Assembly: GCF_900497805.2 (NCBI RefSeq)
Contig: NW_020954557.1
Location: 2,265,416 to 2,329,415 of the forward strand
Origin: Vombatus ursinus
Lineage: Eukaryota > Chordata > Mammalia > Diprotodontia > Vombatidae
Reading direction: 5' to 3'
DNA length: 64,000 bases
Position numbers and translations under genes: made by a program. The notes below the pieces were generated by a model, which was not told where the DNA came from, made no database searches, and saw only the letters and a program-made list of their open reading frames with translations. Numbering within the stretch: the first letter of the stretch is position 1; the number at the start of each line of letters is the position of its first letter. Positions 1-11,005 of this stretch are shown piece after piece.

Positions 1-142
1 CAACTAGATGGCACAGTGGATAGAACACCGGCCCTGGATTCAGGAAGACCTGAGTTCAAATCTAGCCTCAGACACTTGACACTTACTAGCTGTGTGACAC
101 TGGGCAAGTCACTTCACCCCATTGCCTCACCAAAAATAAAAG
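1..142 (+). repeat. A-tailed marsupial tRNA-derived SINE, cut by window start
   Basis: The sense strand starts within the tRNA-like head (CTAGATGGCACAGTGG) and passes through GAGTTCAAATCTAGCCTCAG and the CORE motif TAGCTGTGTGACACTGGGCA. It ends at CCCCATTGCCTC followed by an A-rich tail. The first few bases of the head lie outside the window. I place it with the A-tailed WSINE1/MAR1-type marsupial CORE-SINEs; the exact family name is from memory. Confidence 0.85.
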
Positions 143-480
143 TACAATCTAAATATTAAATGTTATATAAACGTAAGTTTCAAATAATGATCATAATAGC
201 AATAAAGTAGAAACAACCTCAAAGGGAAAAAATGTATTTTCTACCAAAGCTCCTAAAATCACTGTTCATATAATAAAATGTCATGCAAAAGAAAAAAATG
301 TGAGAAAATTAAATTGATTCCGTATCATTTTTATAATTGATTCTATTCTGTATTATTGCCCCATTTTGTATGATTGCTCAAGCCACATTTCTTTTCTCCC
401 TTTGCCTCTGAGCTAAGTTTAGAAGTTCAGATTCTTCTGCTAATCACTGCTCTATTCTTGCCTCAAGGAAATCTGTTATC
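143..480. other. AT-rich stretch, nothing recognised
   Basis: AT-rich sequence between a SINE and a possible LTR-like region. I see no open frame, repeat family or RNA gene in it. Confidence 0.5.
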
Positions 481-489
481 CTGGAGGGA

Positions 490-1402
490 TGCAGGTGAAC
501 ACCAGGGAGTCTGGTCTAGTATTTTTATACCACCAATCTAACCTTCAAGGATATTTGGTTTGTTATCCAAAGAAGTCTGGTCTGTTATCTCTAACCTTGG
601 ATGTGGACTTAAACAATGCACATTTCTTAGTCAGAGGAGGGAAGGAGGGAGTTATTGCTAGCCCCTTATTCCCAATTTCCAACCAATCTTGTCCTTCTCA
701 CCTCTATGATACGGTCAGCCCTGTAACAACTTCATTGTTTTCCCCAGCTACCCAATTCTGTTCTTTTTTCTCCTGAATTTCCCAAAGCTGTATGAAGGCT
801 AGTAGGCCTCTACCTCGGTGTCTTTGGTCATTGAGATGGACCATTTTGACCCAATTTATTGATTACTTCTAGCTTAACTAATAAATTAATAATGCTGAGA
901 CCACTATCTCTCAGTTTACCTTATTTTTCAAATATAACAGTTGAAACAACTCAAATGTCCAGTCACAGGGTGTGATAGAACAAATATCTATTAGGGTTCC
1001 CTCCTTTTCCCCACCTTTGCCTAAGAGGTGACGGCGTCAGTACTTGATTGGCCCTAGAATATGTCAAGGTTCAAGCTCCCTAGTTAGCTTTCTGGTGGCT
1101 TCTGGACAGGCTGATGTGGCTTTCTGGTCACGTAAGGGCATAAAAAGGCCCATAGTGGGGTCTTGGTAATTTAGGCTTGGGAGACATTTTGACCAGACCT
1201 GTTTTCATAAGGAGATGAGGGGAATTGGGTCTATTTGAGCTAAGCTCTACTGTTTCCTCCTTGCATATCTTTGCTCTGTTTGGACTAAGTAAAAGTCTTT
1301 TTGTTCATTGTTCAAAGATCTACCAATGCTTCATTTCCTCCCAACCTGGAGCCTAAACTAATATGGCACCAGCTTCAGCCAGGCCCACCTCTAACACAGG
1401 AA
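490..1402 (+). mobile_element. Possible LTR-type retroelement fossils (two adjacent LTR-like blocks)
   Basis: Two adjacent blocks have the look of solo long terminal repeats. The first (about 490-905) ends near an AATAAA-like signal. The second (about 960-1402) has a TATA-like ATAAAAAGG near 1141 followed by a pyrimidine-rich leader. No internal retroviral genes were seen, so these would be old, broken solo LTRs. The boundaries and family are uncertain and no flanking duplication was found. They could also be ordinary single-copy sequence. Confidence 0.25.
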
Positions 1403-2490
1403 AATGGCTTAGTGGACTTGATATAGTAACACAATATGATACTATGTAACTATTAAACATAACAAATATGTGGACAATACTAATACATGGAAATGTGTAT
1501 TTGTAGCAATGTTAAGTGAAAGAAAGAATAGAACTATGTACATAAGTGATTAGAAGTGGATAACAAACAATGTGAATATATGTACACTATCAAAGATTGG
1601 AAGGGAACTTGGCTCAACGTAAAAAGTGTAATATTCATTACGTTCTTTATGTCTACATAGTTGCTTTCATTCATGATAACATTTCCTATATTTAAAGTAA
1701 AATAATCTTATTATAAATATTAATAATAATTTCCCCCCATAAGTCACATTACAAATGAGAGTAGCTATGATTCTTTTTCTTTGGCATGACAGTCAATCTG
1801 AACAGACCAATTTACTGAAAAGCTTCCATCCAACGCCCTTTCCAATATTTTATTAGCAGAACATCATGCAACACTTTGGTTGCTCAAGACCCTATTTCCT
1901 AACACTTTTTGAAAGCTGTTGGCTTTTAGAAACTAACAGGTTGGTCTGGGAGGAGGAGGAGGAGGGAGGCAAAAAGAGGGGAGGGAGAGGCAGAAATACT
2001 GCCAAGATGCCAATTCAATATGCAAGAGGCAATTGGTTTAGCCAGGGAGAGTCTATTCCGGAAAAAAATAGATGAGGGGAATCTGAAAATTTCAACACTG
2101 TATTGTAGGGTAACACATACCAAATTTGTTCCCCGTCTTGTGAATTCTTGTAGTGAATATACAATATTAGGATAGTCCAGCAAGTTAGCTCATGGTACCA
2201 ATGAATGCAAGATTAAATTGGATTCCTGTGTGGATCTGTCAGCTTCACAAAGAAACTGGTTCCTTGGCCACAAACTACACACCTCTAATCCTCCTAACCA
2301 GCAATCTTAAATAGCCGTTAGTCACAAGAAAGGCTGGGCAAGAGGAGTCTGTCCTGAGCCTAATGCACCATAACACCAGCACTGACAAAACAAACCAACA
2401 AATAAACAGAACCTTCAAGGTACATTTTCTGCTTTTCTTCTTATGCTTTGCTAGATTCTGCTTATTCTTTTATGTAATGATGATAATGAT
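1403..2490. other. Repeat-poor AT-rich stretch
   Basis: No gene is recognised here. A short purine-rich tract (GGAGGAGGAGGAGG) near 1948-1998 creates the open frames seen in this region; they have no protein-like features. Confidence 0.5.
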
Positions 2491-2494
2491 AATA

Positions 2495-2728
2495 ACAATA
2501 ATAGCTAATATTTATATTATATTTTTTATGTGCCAGGCACTGTGCTAAATGCTTTACAATTATTATCTCATTTGATGCTCACAACAATCCTTGGAGGAGG
2601 TGCTATTATTATGCACATTTTACAGGTGAGGAAACTGAGGTTAGGTGGCTTGTCCAAGATCACATAGCGGAATTTGAACTCAGGTCTTCCTGATCCCAGG
2701 TCTGGCACTTTATCCACTGTATCACATA
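2495..2728 (-). repeat. MIR/Ther-type CORE-SINE
   Basis: In antisense it shows the typical order: AATAGCTAATATTTA, TGTGCCAGGCACTGTGCTAA, TTATCTCATTTGATGCTCAC, ATTTTACAGGTGAGGAAACTG and AACTCAGGTCTTCCTGA. The L2-like 3' end is on the left, so the element is on the minus strand. It is nearly full length. Confidence 0.85.
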
Positions 2729-2751
2729 GTAGCAGTGACAATGGTTTTCAT

Positions 2752-2966
2752 GGTATTCCTCCTTAGTACAAGACATTCCATCTCCTGACTCCATGCAAGT
2801 CTCAGCTCAAATTCCACTTGTTTGAAGAAGGTTTTCTTGGTTCTCTTACCCCTACTCCCACCCTCTATACTACAGCCTTCCCTCTGAGATTATTTTTGCT
2901 TTTCATTATATTCCCGGTCTTAGCATAGTACCTGGAATTTCAGTAAACACAATTAATGGTCCTTGA
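2752..2966 (+). repeat. L2 LINE 3' end
   Basis: Sense-strand L2 3' UTR features are present: CTCAGCTCAAATTCCACTTG, GAAGAAGGTTTTCTTGG and a terminal CTTAGCATAGTACCTGG. Old and 5'-truncated. Confidence 0.6.
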
Positions 2967-3189
2967 TTCGATTTGCTTGGTTTGAGTGACCAAGATTACA
3001 CCCTGAGGTAGATTGGTTGATGAATGAGCTAAATATTATTTAGCTCATTGTAACTAAATGGCCCTCAGATCCTGCTGCACACCCCATCCAGCCAATCCTT
3101 CACAGACCACGATATGGAAATATAGGTGTACTTTACCCATAATCCCTGTGAGTCTCCAGACAGAAATCTCCTTCCCTGGATAGCACTCC

Positions 3190-3308
3190 ACTGTAAGTGT
3201 TGCTTTCCTCCCTTAGAAGATATGTTCCTTGAGGAAAAGGACTGTTTTCTCTTTTGAATTTTTATCCCCAGCATCTGGCATATAATAGGCACTTGAATGC
3301 TTTTTCAT
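3190..3308 (+). repeat. L2 LINE 3' terminus
   Basis: The typical L2 end is seen: CTCCCTTAGAAGATATGTTCC, CTTGAGGAAAAGGACTG and CCCCAGCATCTGGCATATAA. Confidence 0.7.
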
Positions 3309-3385
3309 TTATCATGAAATAATTGTATAAAATGAAGACACCACAAATAGATACATTTATAACTAAAATACAAACACCTTCAAAG

Positions 3386-3682
3386 CCTACCTCACATTCT
3401 CCACAAGATCTTTCAGGATACCCCAGTTAACAATGTTGCTTTAAATGGCTTCATATTACTTTGTATTTGTGAAGTATGTTTTGCCCATGTAGGTTATATG
3501 TATGTCCACATGGACCCATTTACATGCCTTGGTTACATTCATTCTTTGTATTTACTAGTGTACATATTTTACCCTCCTTACTTCCACCCCCATAAAATGT
3601 AAGCTCCCTGAGGACAAGATAGTATGATTTCTTTTTTCTTCTTCTGTGTATCCCAGTTTCTAGTGGTGTTGTGCCTATAATG
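3386..3682 (+). repeat. Old L2-like LINE 3' end
   Basis: The best match to L2 is the right part, with ATAAAATGTAAGCTCCCTGA, GGACAAGATAGTATG and GTATCCCAGTTTCTAG. The left part (CTCACATTCTCCACAAGATC) fits only loosely. Confidence 0.5.
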
Positions 3683-3871
3683 AGGTCTTCTTAAAAAAAA
3701 CCAACTTTATTGATTATCATTTTTGTATCATTGTCACTTTTCAATGATCCTCCCCAAAGAGCCCTCTCTTGTAACAAATAAGTAAAGTCAAAACAAATAA
3801 ACACGTTGGCCATATCAGAAAATGTTGTCCTCATTTCACAACTACAGTTATTCCTTTTATATCGTGACTTT

Positions 3872-3886
3872 CCCCACTATGGTTTC
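3872..3886. repeat. Target-site duplication of L1, left copy
   Basis: CCCCACTATGGTTTC is repeated exactly at 5357-5371, on the other side of the L1 insertion. The C-run at the right copy merges with the G-run (on the minus strand) that starts the L1, so that edge is ambiguous by a few bases. Confidence 0.85.
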
Positions 3887-4576
3887 TTTCAATTTCTATT
3901 TTGCCCTCTGGTTCTAAAATATCAGGACAGTTTTCCTTGATAATTTTCTTGAGAGATGATGTCTAGGCTCTATTTTTGATCATGGCTTTCAGATAGCCCA
4001 ATAATTTTTAAATTCTCTCTCCTGGATCTATTTTCCAGGTCAGTTGTTTTTCCAATGAGATATCTCACATTGTTTTCTAATTTTTCATTCCTTTGAATTT
4101 GTTTTACAGTGTCTTGATTTCTCATAAAGTCACTAGCTTCCAATTGCTCTATTCTAATTTTTAAGGAAGTATTTTCTTCAGTAAGATTTTGGACTTCCTT
4201 TTCCATTTGGCCAATTTTGCTTTTTAGGGCATTCTTCTCCTCATTGGCTTTTTGGACTTCTTTTGCCATTTGTGTTAGGCTATTTTTTAAGGTCTTATTT
4301 TCTTCAGTATTTTTTTTTTTTGGTCTCCTTTAGCAAGCTGTTGACTTGTTTTTCATGATTTTCTTACATCACTCTCAGTTTTTCCTCTACTTCTCTTACT
4401 TACTTCTCAAAATCCCTTTTGAGCTCTTCCAAGGCCTGGGACTGATTCATATTTTTCTTGGAGGCTTTGGATGTAGGAGCTTTGGCTTTGTTGTCTTCTT
4501 CTGGTTGTATGTTTTGATCTTCTTTGTCACCAAAGTAAGATAATATAGTCTGACTCTTTTTGTGCTGCTTCCTCAT
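3887..4576 (-). pseudogene. Truncated L1 ORF1 (RNA-binding coiled-coil protein)
   Basis: ORF1p is the trimeric RNA-binding protein of the L1 ribonucleoprotein. The ATG lies at 4576-4574 (MRKQHKKSQTILSYFGDK...). The following coiled coil is clear: MAKEVQKANEEKNALKSKIG (from 4269) then NLTEENTSLKIRIEQLEAS, with heptad spacing. It ends in NRSRRENLKIIGLSES, the start of the RRM-like domain. In-frame stops near 4400 and between the N-terminal part and the coiled coil show it is not functional. The C-terminal domain is missing because the insertion ends there. Confidence 0.85.
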
Positions 4577-5356
4577 GATCCCAGCCAATTACTTGAGTTT
4601 TAAACTCTTTGTTAAGGTAAAAGTCTGCTTCCAATGCGAAGAGTGTACTGTCCCAACCTTTAGGGCTTTGTACAGCTGTTTTCAGAGGTACTTCTAGGGA
4701 CCTGTAAATTTTCAGTTCTTCCAAGGTGGTATGATAAGGGGCGAGGTGTTTCCTCTCCACCACCACAACAAGCTCCACCGTACTAGCACTCCTCCTCGCC
4801 CCAGGACCGCCCCTCAGAACTGGAACCCAGATCCAAGCACCAGTAAAGCAAGAGATTCCTGCCTTAGCACTGGCAAAGAGATCCTTGCAATCCCCCTCTG
4901 ATCAGCCACTTGATTCCCCCTCAGTCTGTTGGCCAGAAGCTCAGGAAACAGTCATTGCCTGGGGCCGCGCTCAAGACTTGCGTCTGAGACCTAGCTCCTC
5001 TCTCACTGAAGTCACAGACTTTTCCCACTGACCTTCCATGTTGTCTTTGGCGTTCCTGGGTTAAGAAGTCTAGTAACCACCACAGCTGCCCGCGATTCAG
5101 TCCTCTGAGATCTGCTCCAGGGTTGCTGTGGCCTGTGCACCCACACCAAACTGAGCTCCTCTCCCGACCTGGCACTATGTACCTTTCTGATCAACCATCC
5201 AGGCTGTCTTTGGCTGGAAATTTGTTTCACTCTGTCTTTTTGTGGGTTCTGCTGCTTTAGAATTTGTTTAGAGCCATTTTTTTTAGGTATTTGGAGGGCT
5301 TTGGGAGAGAGCTCAAGACAGTCACTGCTTTCCCTCCGCCATATTGGCTCTGCCCC
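4577..5356 (-). promoter_or_regulatory. L1 5' UTR (internal promoter region)
   Basis: About 780 bp precede the ORF1 ATG, GC-richer than the surroundings. The YY1-like sequence CCAATATGGCGG is within the first 25 bases of the minus-strand element (5336-5347). YY1 positions transcription starts in human L1; the same role here is inferred. Open frames in this part are non-coding. Confidence 0.7.
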
Positions 5357-5371
5357 CCCCACTATGGTTTC
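5357..5371. repeat. Target-site duplication of L1, right copy
   Basis: Exact second copy of the 15-bp sequence at 3872-3886. The MITE continues directly after it with AATATACCTTGGGTCAGC. Confidence 0.85.
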
Positions 5372-5644
5372 AATATACCTTGGGTCAGCATAAGAAATTA
5401 AATGGGAATTTTTGGGGGAGTTATGCAGAAGCTGCAAACAACATAGAAAGAAGTTTGGAAACTCAGAAATGCATAAAATATATGTATAGTATTGTATAAT
5501 ATCACCATATTATATCTCTTAATACCATAATCATTCAGGCTTTTTTTTCTGGTATGATGGGAGGGCCAAAAAATTTTACATGGATTTTGCATACTATGGG
5601 GGTGCTGAGCCCCTAACCCTTTAGATGTGGAAGGGATAACTGTA

Positions 5645-7139
5645 TAGTCTCCTTCTTTCCACTCATACAGTTACAAAACTAGTTCAGACCTTACCTCTTC
5701 CCATACTATTGTGTAATAGTGGACTAGTCAATGGGAGCCCATCCCCGGAGCATGCTTGCCTGCTTCCAAACCACATGAAGAGTCTTGGTGGTACTACTTC
5801 TGGAAGTGCCTGATGATGCCCAGTGAAAAGTCCTGAATTTTTACATCAGAGTACGAGCAGGTATGACTATTTCTAGTCTTCTGATCACCTGCTCTGCTGG
5901 ACTTTCGATTGGCTTTTGACTTTTGAAACTGGGTGTGCTAACTGGCCCAAAGCTAATCTTTCTCTCTCTCTGTCTGTCTGTCTGTCTCTCTGTCTCTGTC
6001 TTTGTATCTGTCTCTCTGTCTCTCTCTCTTCTGCCTGGCTGCATTCCAGTGAAAAGGCAAAACTCTAGATGTAATGAGAGAGTTAATGCTAGCAGCCTAT
6101 TTTTTCCACCTGTGTCAAAATGAAACCATGAGCATTGTGGCCTTGATGTTGCTTCTGTCCTTATTATGTCTATTCTTTACTTCCTTAGGTAAAAGTGTAT
6201 TGGTAGGAGTACGCTGGAAAATGTTTAACAACTGGATCTCTGAAGGTCAAAAAAAATTGAGCATGACATATTTTTAATCTGCATTGCTGTTTTCTTCATC
6301 AATATAATATCTTATTAACAAAACAATAAATCAAGCCCTGATTTATGGCATTTACCAATTTCCACAATGTAAATGCTTGTAGCAAAAATTTAACACTTGA
6401 CTCTCCAAGGCCAGTGCAAGCCAATTAGCTCCAGTGCATCACTGAATATTGGTGATGGAATGAGTAGACTGAACCTGTGAGCACTCAAAGGTAAAGAGAA
6501 CCACTAGAAGTCAGGAGCTGGAGTTCAGGCCAGAGTTTTCTGGTCAACCCCTATCCACCAGCACAGCTCAAGGAATAACAGAGATACATGGACCCAGTCC
6601 AGTAATGGATTGACCCTGACACAGAATATGGAGTCCTACAAGCGAGGGGAGCAAATGCCACATTTGGAAGTGAACTTTGTAGACTGAATGGTTTCTAACA
6701 GTTGCTTTAATTTTGAGCCTAGTCTCCCCAGGGACTGAGATAGCATAGGGACAATGTGCACAGGTATTAGGCGCACTAGATTGTTTTTACATACTCACTA
6801 AATATTCCTTTGTAAAAGCTAATTGATGTAAATTGGTTAGATGCAATTGGGGCATTAATCACTAATGGGTATCTATGATTATATATACACATGCATGATA
6901 TTATATATGTCTATATATATATATATATGTAGTTAACTGTAACTAAAGATTGATTGTGGCAAGAAAACACTAGAATAAGGGCTTAAACTGATAAGATTAC
7001 AAAAGAATTGCACAAACCCATCAAGGCTCCCCCCAGAAATCTAATGCAGAAATGTAGCCAGCAGTACCTCTGGGACCATGACTGAGGTCAAATTGGAACT
7101 GGGATAAGTATCCCCAGAGTTTATAAAGAGCAAGAATGG
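5645..7139. other. Mostly unassigned flank with two simple repeats
   Basis: No gene recognised. A (TCTC/TCTG)n tract occupies about 5958-6032 and explains the serine-leucine-valine-rich open frames there. A short (TA)n lies at about 6911-6929. Confidence 0.5.
5958..6032. repeat. (TCTC/TCTG)n simple repeat
   Basis: Imperfect pyrimidine-rich microsatellite made of TCTC and TCTG units. Confidence 0.9.
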
Positions 7140-7240
7140 CAAAAGCTTTCTTATTGGTCTCTCCTTCTCAAGTTTTTCCTCTCTCCAATCAATACTCTCT
7201 TCAGTTGCTGAGATGATTTTTCTAAAGTTTGAATTTGAAC

Positions 7241-7316
<76 letters not shown>

Positions 7317-7868
7317 CCCTATCCTCCTCCAATGAAATCCAATATTTTCCTATCATCTCCAAGATCAAATATAAAGCCCTCTGCCTGGCGTTTAAAGCTC
7401 TTCCCAGTCTGGTCCCTTCCAATCTTTCCCATCTTTTTATACCTTCCTTGGTCCCATCCACTCTATGATCCAGCTACAGTAGTCTTCTTTTGGTTCCTCA
7501 AACACAACCTCCTGTCTTTTATCCTGGCTGTTGTTCTGGGTGCCTGGAATTCTCTCCCTCCTCACCTCCTCTAGACTTCTCTGACTTTCCCCAAAACTCA
7601 GCTCAGATGCCATCTTCTAGAAGAGGTCTTTCCCCTCTTTCCCCTCCCCCACTGCTAGTCCCTTCTTTCCTAGATTACCTCCCTTTTACACTGTATTCAG
7701 TGTATCCTGTAGGCAACTAGCTATTTACATATTGTCATCTCTCCCTTAGAACGTATTCTTCTTGAGGGCAGGAACCTTTTCTTTTTTTTTTCTCCCGGGT
7801 TTTCTCTGTACTTTCCAGTACTTAGCACCGTGCCTGGTATCTAGCAGGCACTTAATAAATGCTTGTGG
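7140..7868 (+). repeat. L2 LINE 3' UTR, sense, with an internal microsatellite
   Basis: Long sense match to the L2 3' region: ATGATTTTTCTAAAGTTTG, then AAATATAAAGCCCTCTGCC, CTTCCCAGTCTGGTCCCTTC, GTGCCTGGAATTCTCTCCC, ACTCAGCTCAGATGCCATC, CTTGAGGGCAGGAACC and CACTTAATAAATGCTTG. Open frames here are L2 3' UTR noise. Confidence 0.85.
7244..7312. repeat. (CT)n(CA)n compound microsatellite
   Basis: An uninterrupted CT run is followed by an uninterrupted CA run, inside the L2. Likely length-polymorphic. Confidence 0.95.
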
Positions 7869-7904
7869 GCTGACTTGCCTGACTGAGGTGAGGTGGAAGG
7901 CATG

Positions 7905-8560
7905 CTTCTGTGTCAGAATTCTGAAGTCAAGATTGGTCATTGTATTTACTGATGGTTCTAAAGCCTTCCAATGTTGTTTTCCTTTTTCATTGAGTTCATC
8001 CGGCAAATTGTCCTGACATTTCACCTGCCTCATTCTGCATTAGTTCATGACTTTCCAAGTTTTCTGCATTTGTTGTATCTTAGGGGCACAATAATATTCC
8101 GTTACACTCATATACCACACTATATTCAGCCCCAATTGATAGATACATGCTTTCCTTCCAATTCTTTGCTAAAATAAAGTGCTACTGTAAATATGATTTT
8201 TTTTTTTAATGTATGGAATGTTTCCCTCTGTCCTTGATCTCCTTGGACCCAGTAGTGGTATTCTTGGGTCAAATGTTGTGGACAATTTAGTGATTTTTTT
8301 TTTAGTATCATTCCAAAATGATTTTCTAGAATGGCTGAAACCATTCATAGCTCCACCAAGAATATACCACTATGCCTTATCTTCTCATCTTCTCCAATAT
8401 TTATAGCTTTTTCCTGATCTGATAGGTGAGAGGCAAACCAGGTAATTGTTTCAATTTATATTTCTCTTATTATTGATAGTTATTCATAGTTTGCAATTTT
8501 TTCTTTTGAAAATAGCTTCTTAATATCCTTTGACCACCTATCTATTAGGAAAACATAGTG
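7905..8560 (-). repeat. L1 LINE 3' fragment, antisense
   Basis: Antisense signature of the L1 ORF2 end/3' region: GCATTAGTTCATGACTTTCC, CACTCATATACCACAC, TTCCAATTCTTTGCT, TAGTGGTATTCTTGGGTCAAA and ATAGCTCCACCAAGAATATA. Divergent, so old. The left edge is uncertain. Confidence 0.7.
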
Positions 8561-8980
8561 AGTTATTAATGATTGTTGAATTTAATTGTTCAGTTTCTGT
8601 AAAATTGATAATATCTATATATCTGACAACTTTGCTTCACCTAGACCTACTTAGAAATGGAAATTTCCATAACTTGTCATCCAAATCTCTGCCTCAACTC
8701 TGCATTCACCTCTTCTGTCCTTAACATGTGAATGGAGCCTTCTCAAATTAATATCAACCCACTAATCTCTCCCTCATTTTGCATTTCTGAGTGCTTCTGG
8801 ATATAATCATTAGCAAACTGTCTTCATTTGCTTCAGTGATGCCTTGGGATCATTTTTTTTAGCTTCTTATGAATGTATGGTTTTCCTAATTCCTGCAGTG
8901 CAAAGACCAGGCCTACTAGTTTCAAATATGTCAGAGTGCCCTATGAAGTTACATAGTTTCCTTTTACCTTTATTTGTTTT

Positions 8981-9229
8981 TGTTGTTGTTCAGTCATTTC
9001 TGTTGTGTCTGACTCTTTGTGATCTTATTTGGAGTTTTCCTGGCAAAGATACTGGAGTGGAATGCCATTTCCTTCTCCAGCACATTTTACAGATGAGAAA
9101 ACTGAGGCAAACAGGGTTGAGTGACTTGCCCTGAGTCATATAACTAGTAAATGTCTGAGGCTAGATTTGAACTCAGATTTTTCTGACTCCATGCTTGAGG
9201 CTCTATCCACTGAGCCACCTAGCTGTCCC
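8981..9229 (-). repeat. RTE-tailed tRNA SINE, full length
   Basis: On the minus strand it runs from GGGACAGCTAGGTGGCTCAG through the CORE part to AAAACTCCAAATAAGATCAC and a terminal (ACA)n. The tail resembles that of ruminant Bov-tA, which derives from an RTE/BovB LINE, so RTE mobilisation is inferred. Confidence 0.85.
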
Positions 9230-9297
9230 TTACCTTCATAGAATATCCAGATTGGAAAAGTAATTTGAGATCATTAAGTTCAATACCTTTCCATTTA

Positions 9298-9970
9298 CCA
9301 ATCAATCAATCAATCAATCAATCAATACTTATTAAGGTCTTCTGTGTGCCAGGCACTGTGTCAGTGCTGTAGGTGGAAAAAAAAGGAGGGAGGGGAAAGG
9401 AAAACAGTTCCTCCTTTCAGAGAGCTAACATTTGAAAAGGGGGAACAGTACATGTGTGTGTATATATATATATATATGTACATATTCATTCTTTCATTTA
9501 TTCATTCAAGATACATGAAAAGGAGATAAAAGGTAACCAAAGACAGGAAGACATTGAAAAGGAAGGATATACAGAAAAATGTTTCCTGTAGAAGGAGGTG
9601 CTTGTTTTGAGTCTTAAAGGAAAACATGTATTATAGGAGGCAGAGGTAAGAAGGGAGAGCATTTCAAGCATAGGGGACAATCAGTGCAAAGATGGATGAT
9701 TGAGTTTCACTCCTGTAGAACAGAAAATAAGATAGTATGGCTGAACAATAGAGTGTTTTGAGGGAAATAATTTATAAGGAGAATGGAAAGAAGAAGGGGC
9801 TCAGTAAAATAGAGCTTTAAATGTCAAAGAAATTTATATTTGATCCTAGAGGGAATAGCGTGCCACTAGAGTTCATTGAGTTTGGGAGGAAGGTGACTAT
9901 ATCACCTGTGCTTTAGCCAAATCATTTTGGCAGTTGTGTTTAGGAAGAAATGGACTAGAGAGAGACTTGA
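9298..9970 (-). repeat. L2 LINE 3' half, antisense
   Basis: It starts with the reversed L2 terminus (TGTGTGCCAGGCACTGTG) after a (CAAT)n run at 9299-9327. It continues with TTCCTGTAGAAGGAGG, GAGAGCATTTCAAGCATAGG, TATTTGATCCTAGAGGGAATA and GAGACTTGAGGCAGGGAGAC, all reversed L2 sequence. A (TA)n lies at about 9461-9477. Confidence 0.7.
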
Positions 9971-10029
9971 GGCAGGGAGACCCACTACAAACATATAATA
10001 TCATGTGAGATTGCCAACCACCCTGTGAA

Positions 10030-10290
10030 GTTCAGTTAAGTTCTGTTAATTTTTTAATTGTGTTCAACTCTTCCTGACCCCATTGGGGGTTTTCTTAGCA
10101 AAGATACTGGAGTGGTTTGCCATTTCCTTCTCCAGCTCATTTAATAGTTGAGGAAACTGAGGCAAATAGGGTTAAGTGACTTGCCCAGGGTCACACAGCT
10201 AGAAAATATCTGAGGTCATAGTTGAACTCAGAAAGATGAATTTTCCTAATCCTAGGCCCCACACTCTATTCACGTCATCACCTAGCTACC
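10030..10290 (-). repeat. RTE-tailed tRNA SINE
   Basis: The reversed tail (GACCCCATTGGGGGTTTTC), AAAGATACTGGAGTGGTTTG, the core GTGACTTGCCCAGGGTCACA and the reversed head CACCTAGCTACCC are all visible. Confidence 0.85.
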
Positions 10291-10569
10291 CACCCCATGA
10301 GATAGGTAAAGTAAATAATTTTCATGGGGGATTTTAGCTTTAAAATTTTTTTTTTTAATTCTGAGCTTAAACACCAAATGGGCATTTCCTTATACAGATC
10401 ATAATGGAATAAGGTTTTATATGAAATTGTGGATCTCTATTACAATACGGCTTACTTTTCTTTTAAATATGTAATAAATTCAACATATAACTTTCAAAGT
10501 TTCCTACTTGTTTGTGATTCTCATTGACTTTCCTTCTGTTCTCTTCTGTGTATTTTTAATAAAAAAGAT

Positions 10570-11005
10570 GGTTCAATGACTAGGATCTAATAAGGGTTAC
10601 TTAAGGATGGAAAAAATTTGTAGGCAGTGGGAAAGGAATTAGTAGATAAAGATTAAAGATAAGAGAAAGAGGGAAGGTATGATAATGGAGACAAAATGCT
10701 GGAGGAAATGGGAGGGAATGGGATCAGGTGTATATACTGAGGGGTTTGATCTCTACAAGAAGAGTCGCCTCTTCAACAGAGGCAGAAAGAAAGGAGGAAA
10801 TAGTTGGGGGTGGGGGTAGGGAAAAGATCAGGGAAATGTGAGATGACAGGGAACAACAGACTATTGTTTAGCTTTAATTTTTTGGAGGGAAATTTGAAGC
10901 AAGGTTCTTAGCTGAGAGAGTGGAAGTTGCTGTGGAAGACTTGAGAGAAAAGATGATTTAGAATTACTGCTGCCATGGATGGCATAAAGAATCAGATAGG
11001 GAAGA
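10570..11005 (-). repeat. L2 LINE ORF2-region fragment, antisense
   Basis: Matches the remembered antisense L2 consensus in order: TGTAGGCAGTGGGAAAGGAA, GGAGGAAATGGGAGGGAATG, TCGCCTCTTCAACAGAGGCA and TTCTTAGCTGAGAGAGTGG. The family was recognised from other copies whose reversed translation gives an RT motif of the type DLSAAFDTVDH. Confidence 0.5.

Larger units (their letters stand above)
3887..5356 (-). mobile_element. L1 LINE with intact 5' end, lacking its 3' part
   Basis: Read on the minus strand it starts at about 5356 with a G-run, then CAGAGCCAATATGGCGG, which resembles the YY1-containing start of mammalian L1 5' UTRs. The 5' UTR runs to about 4577. ORF1 follows and stops at 3887, in the part encoding ENCPDILEPEGKIEIE-like residues. 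ORF2, the 3' UTR and poly(A) are absent. The insertion is flanked by an exact 15-bp duplication and sits inside a MITE. That is the reverse of the usual 5' truncation of L1. Confidence 0.85.
3845..5642. mobile_element. Tc1/mariner or Tigger-like MITE, split by an L1
   Basis: Terminal inverted repeats are visible: CAGTTATTCCTTTTATATC on the left and, as reverse complement of the right end, CAGTTATCCCTTCCACATC. Each end abuts a TA dinucleotide (3843-3844 and 5643-5644), the target duplication expected of Tc1/mariner and pogo/Tigger elements. Removing the L1 and one copy of its target duplication leaves about 313 bp with no transposase frame, so it is non-autonomous. The family name is not certain. 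Confidence 0.7.

Noticed and set aside
9299-9327. (CAAT)n run as the start of a CRISPR-like array
   Set aside because: It is a tetranucleotide repeat at the end of an L2, and the genome is a vertebrate one.
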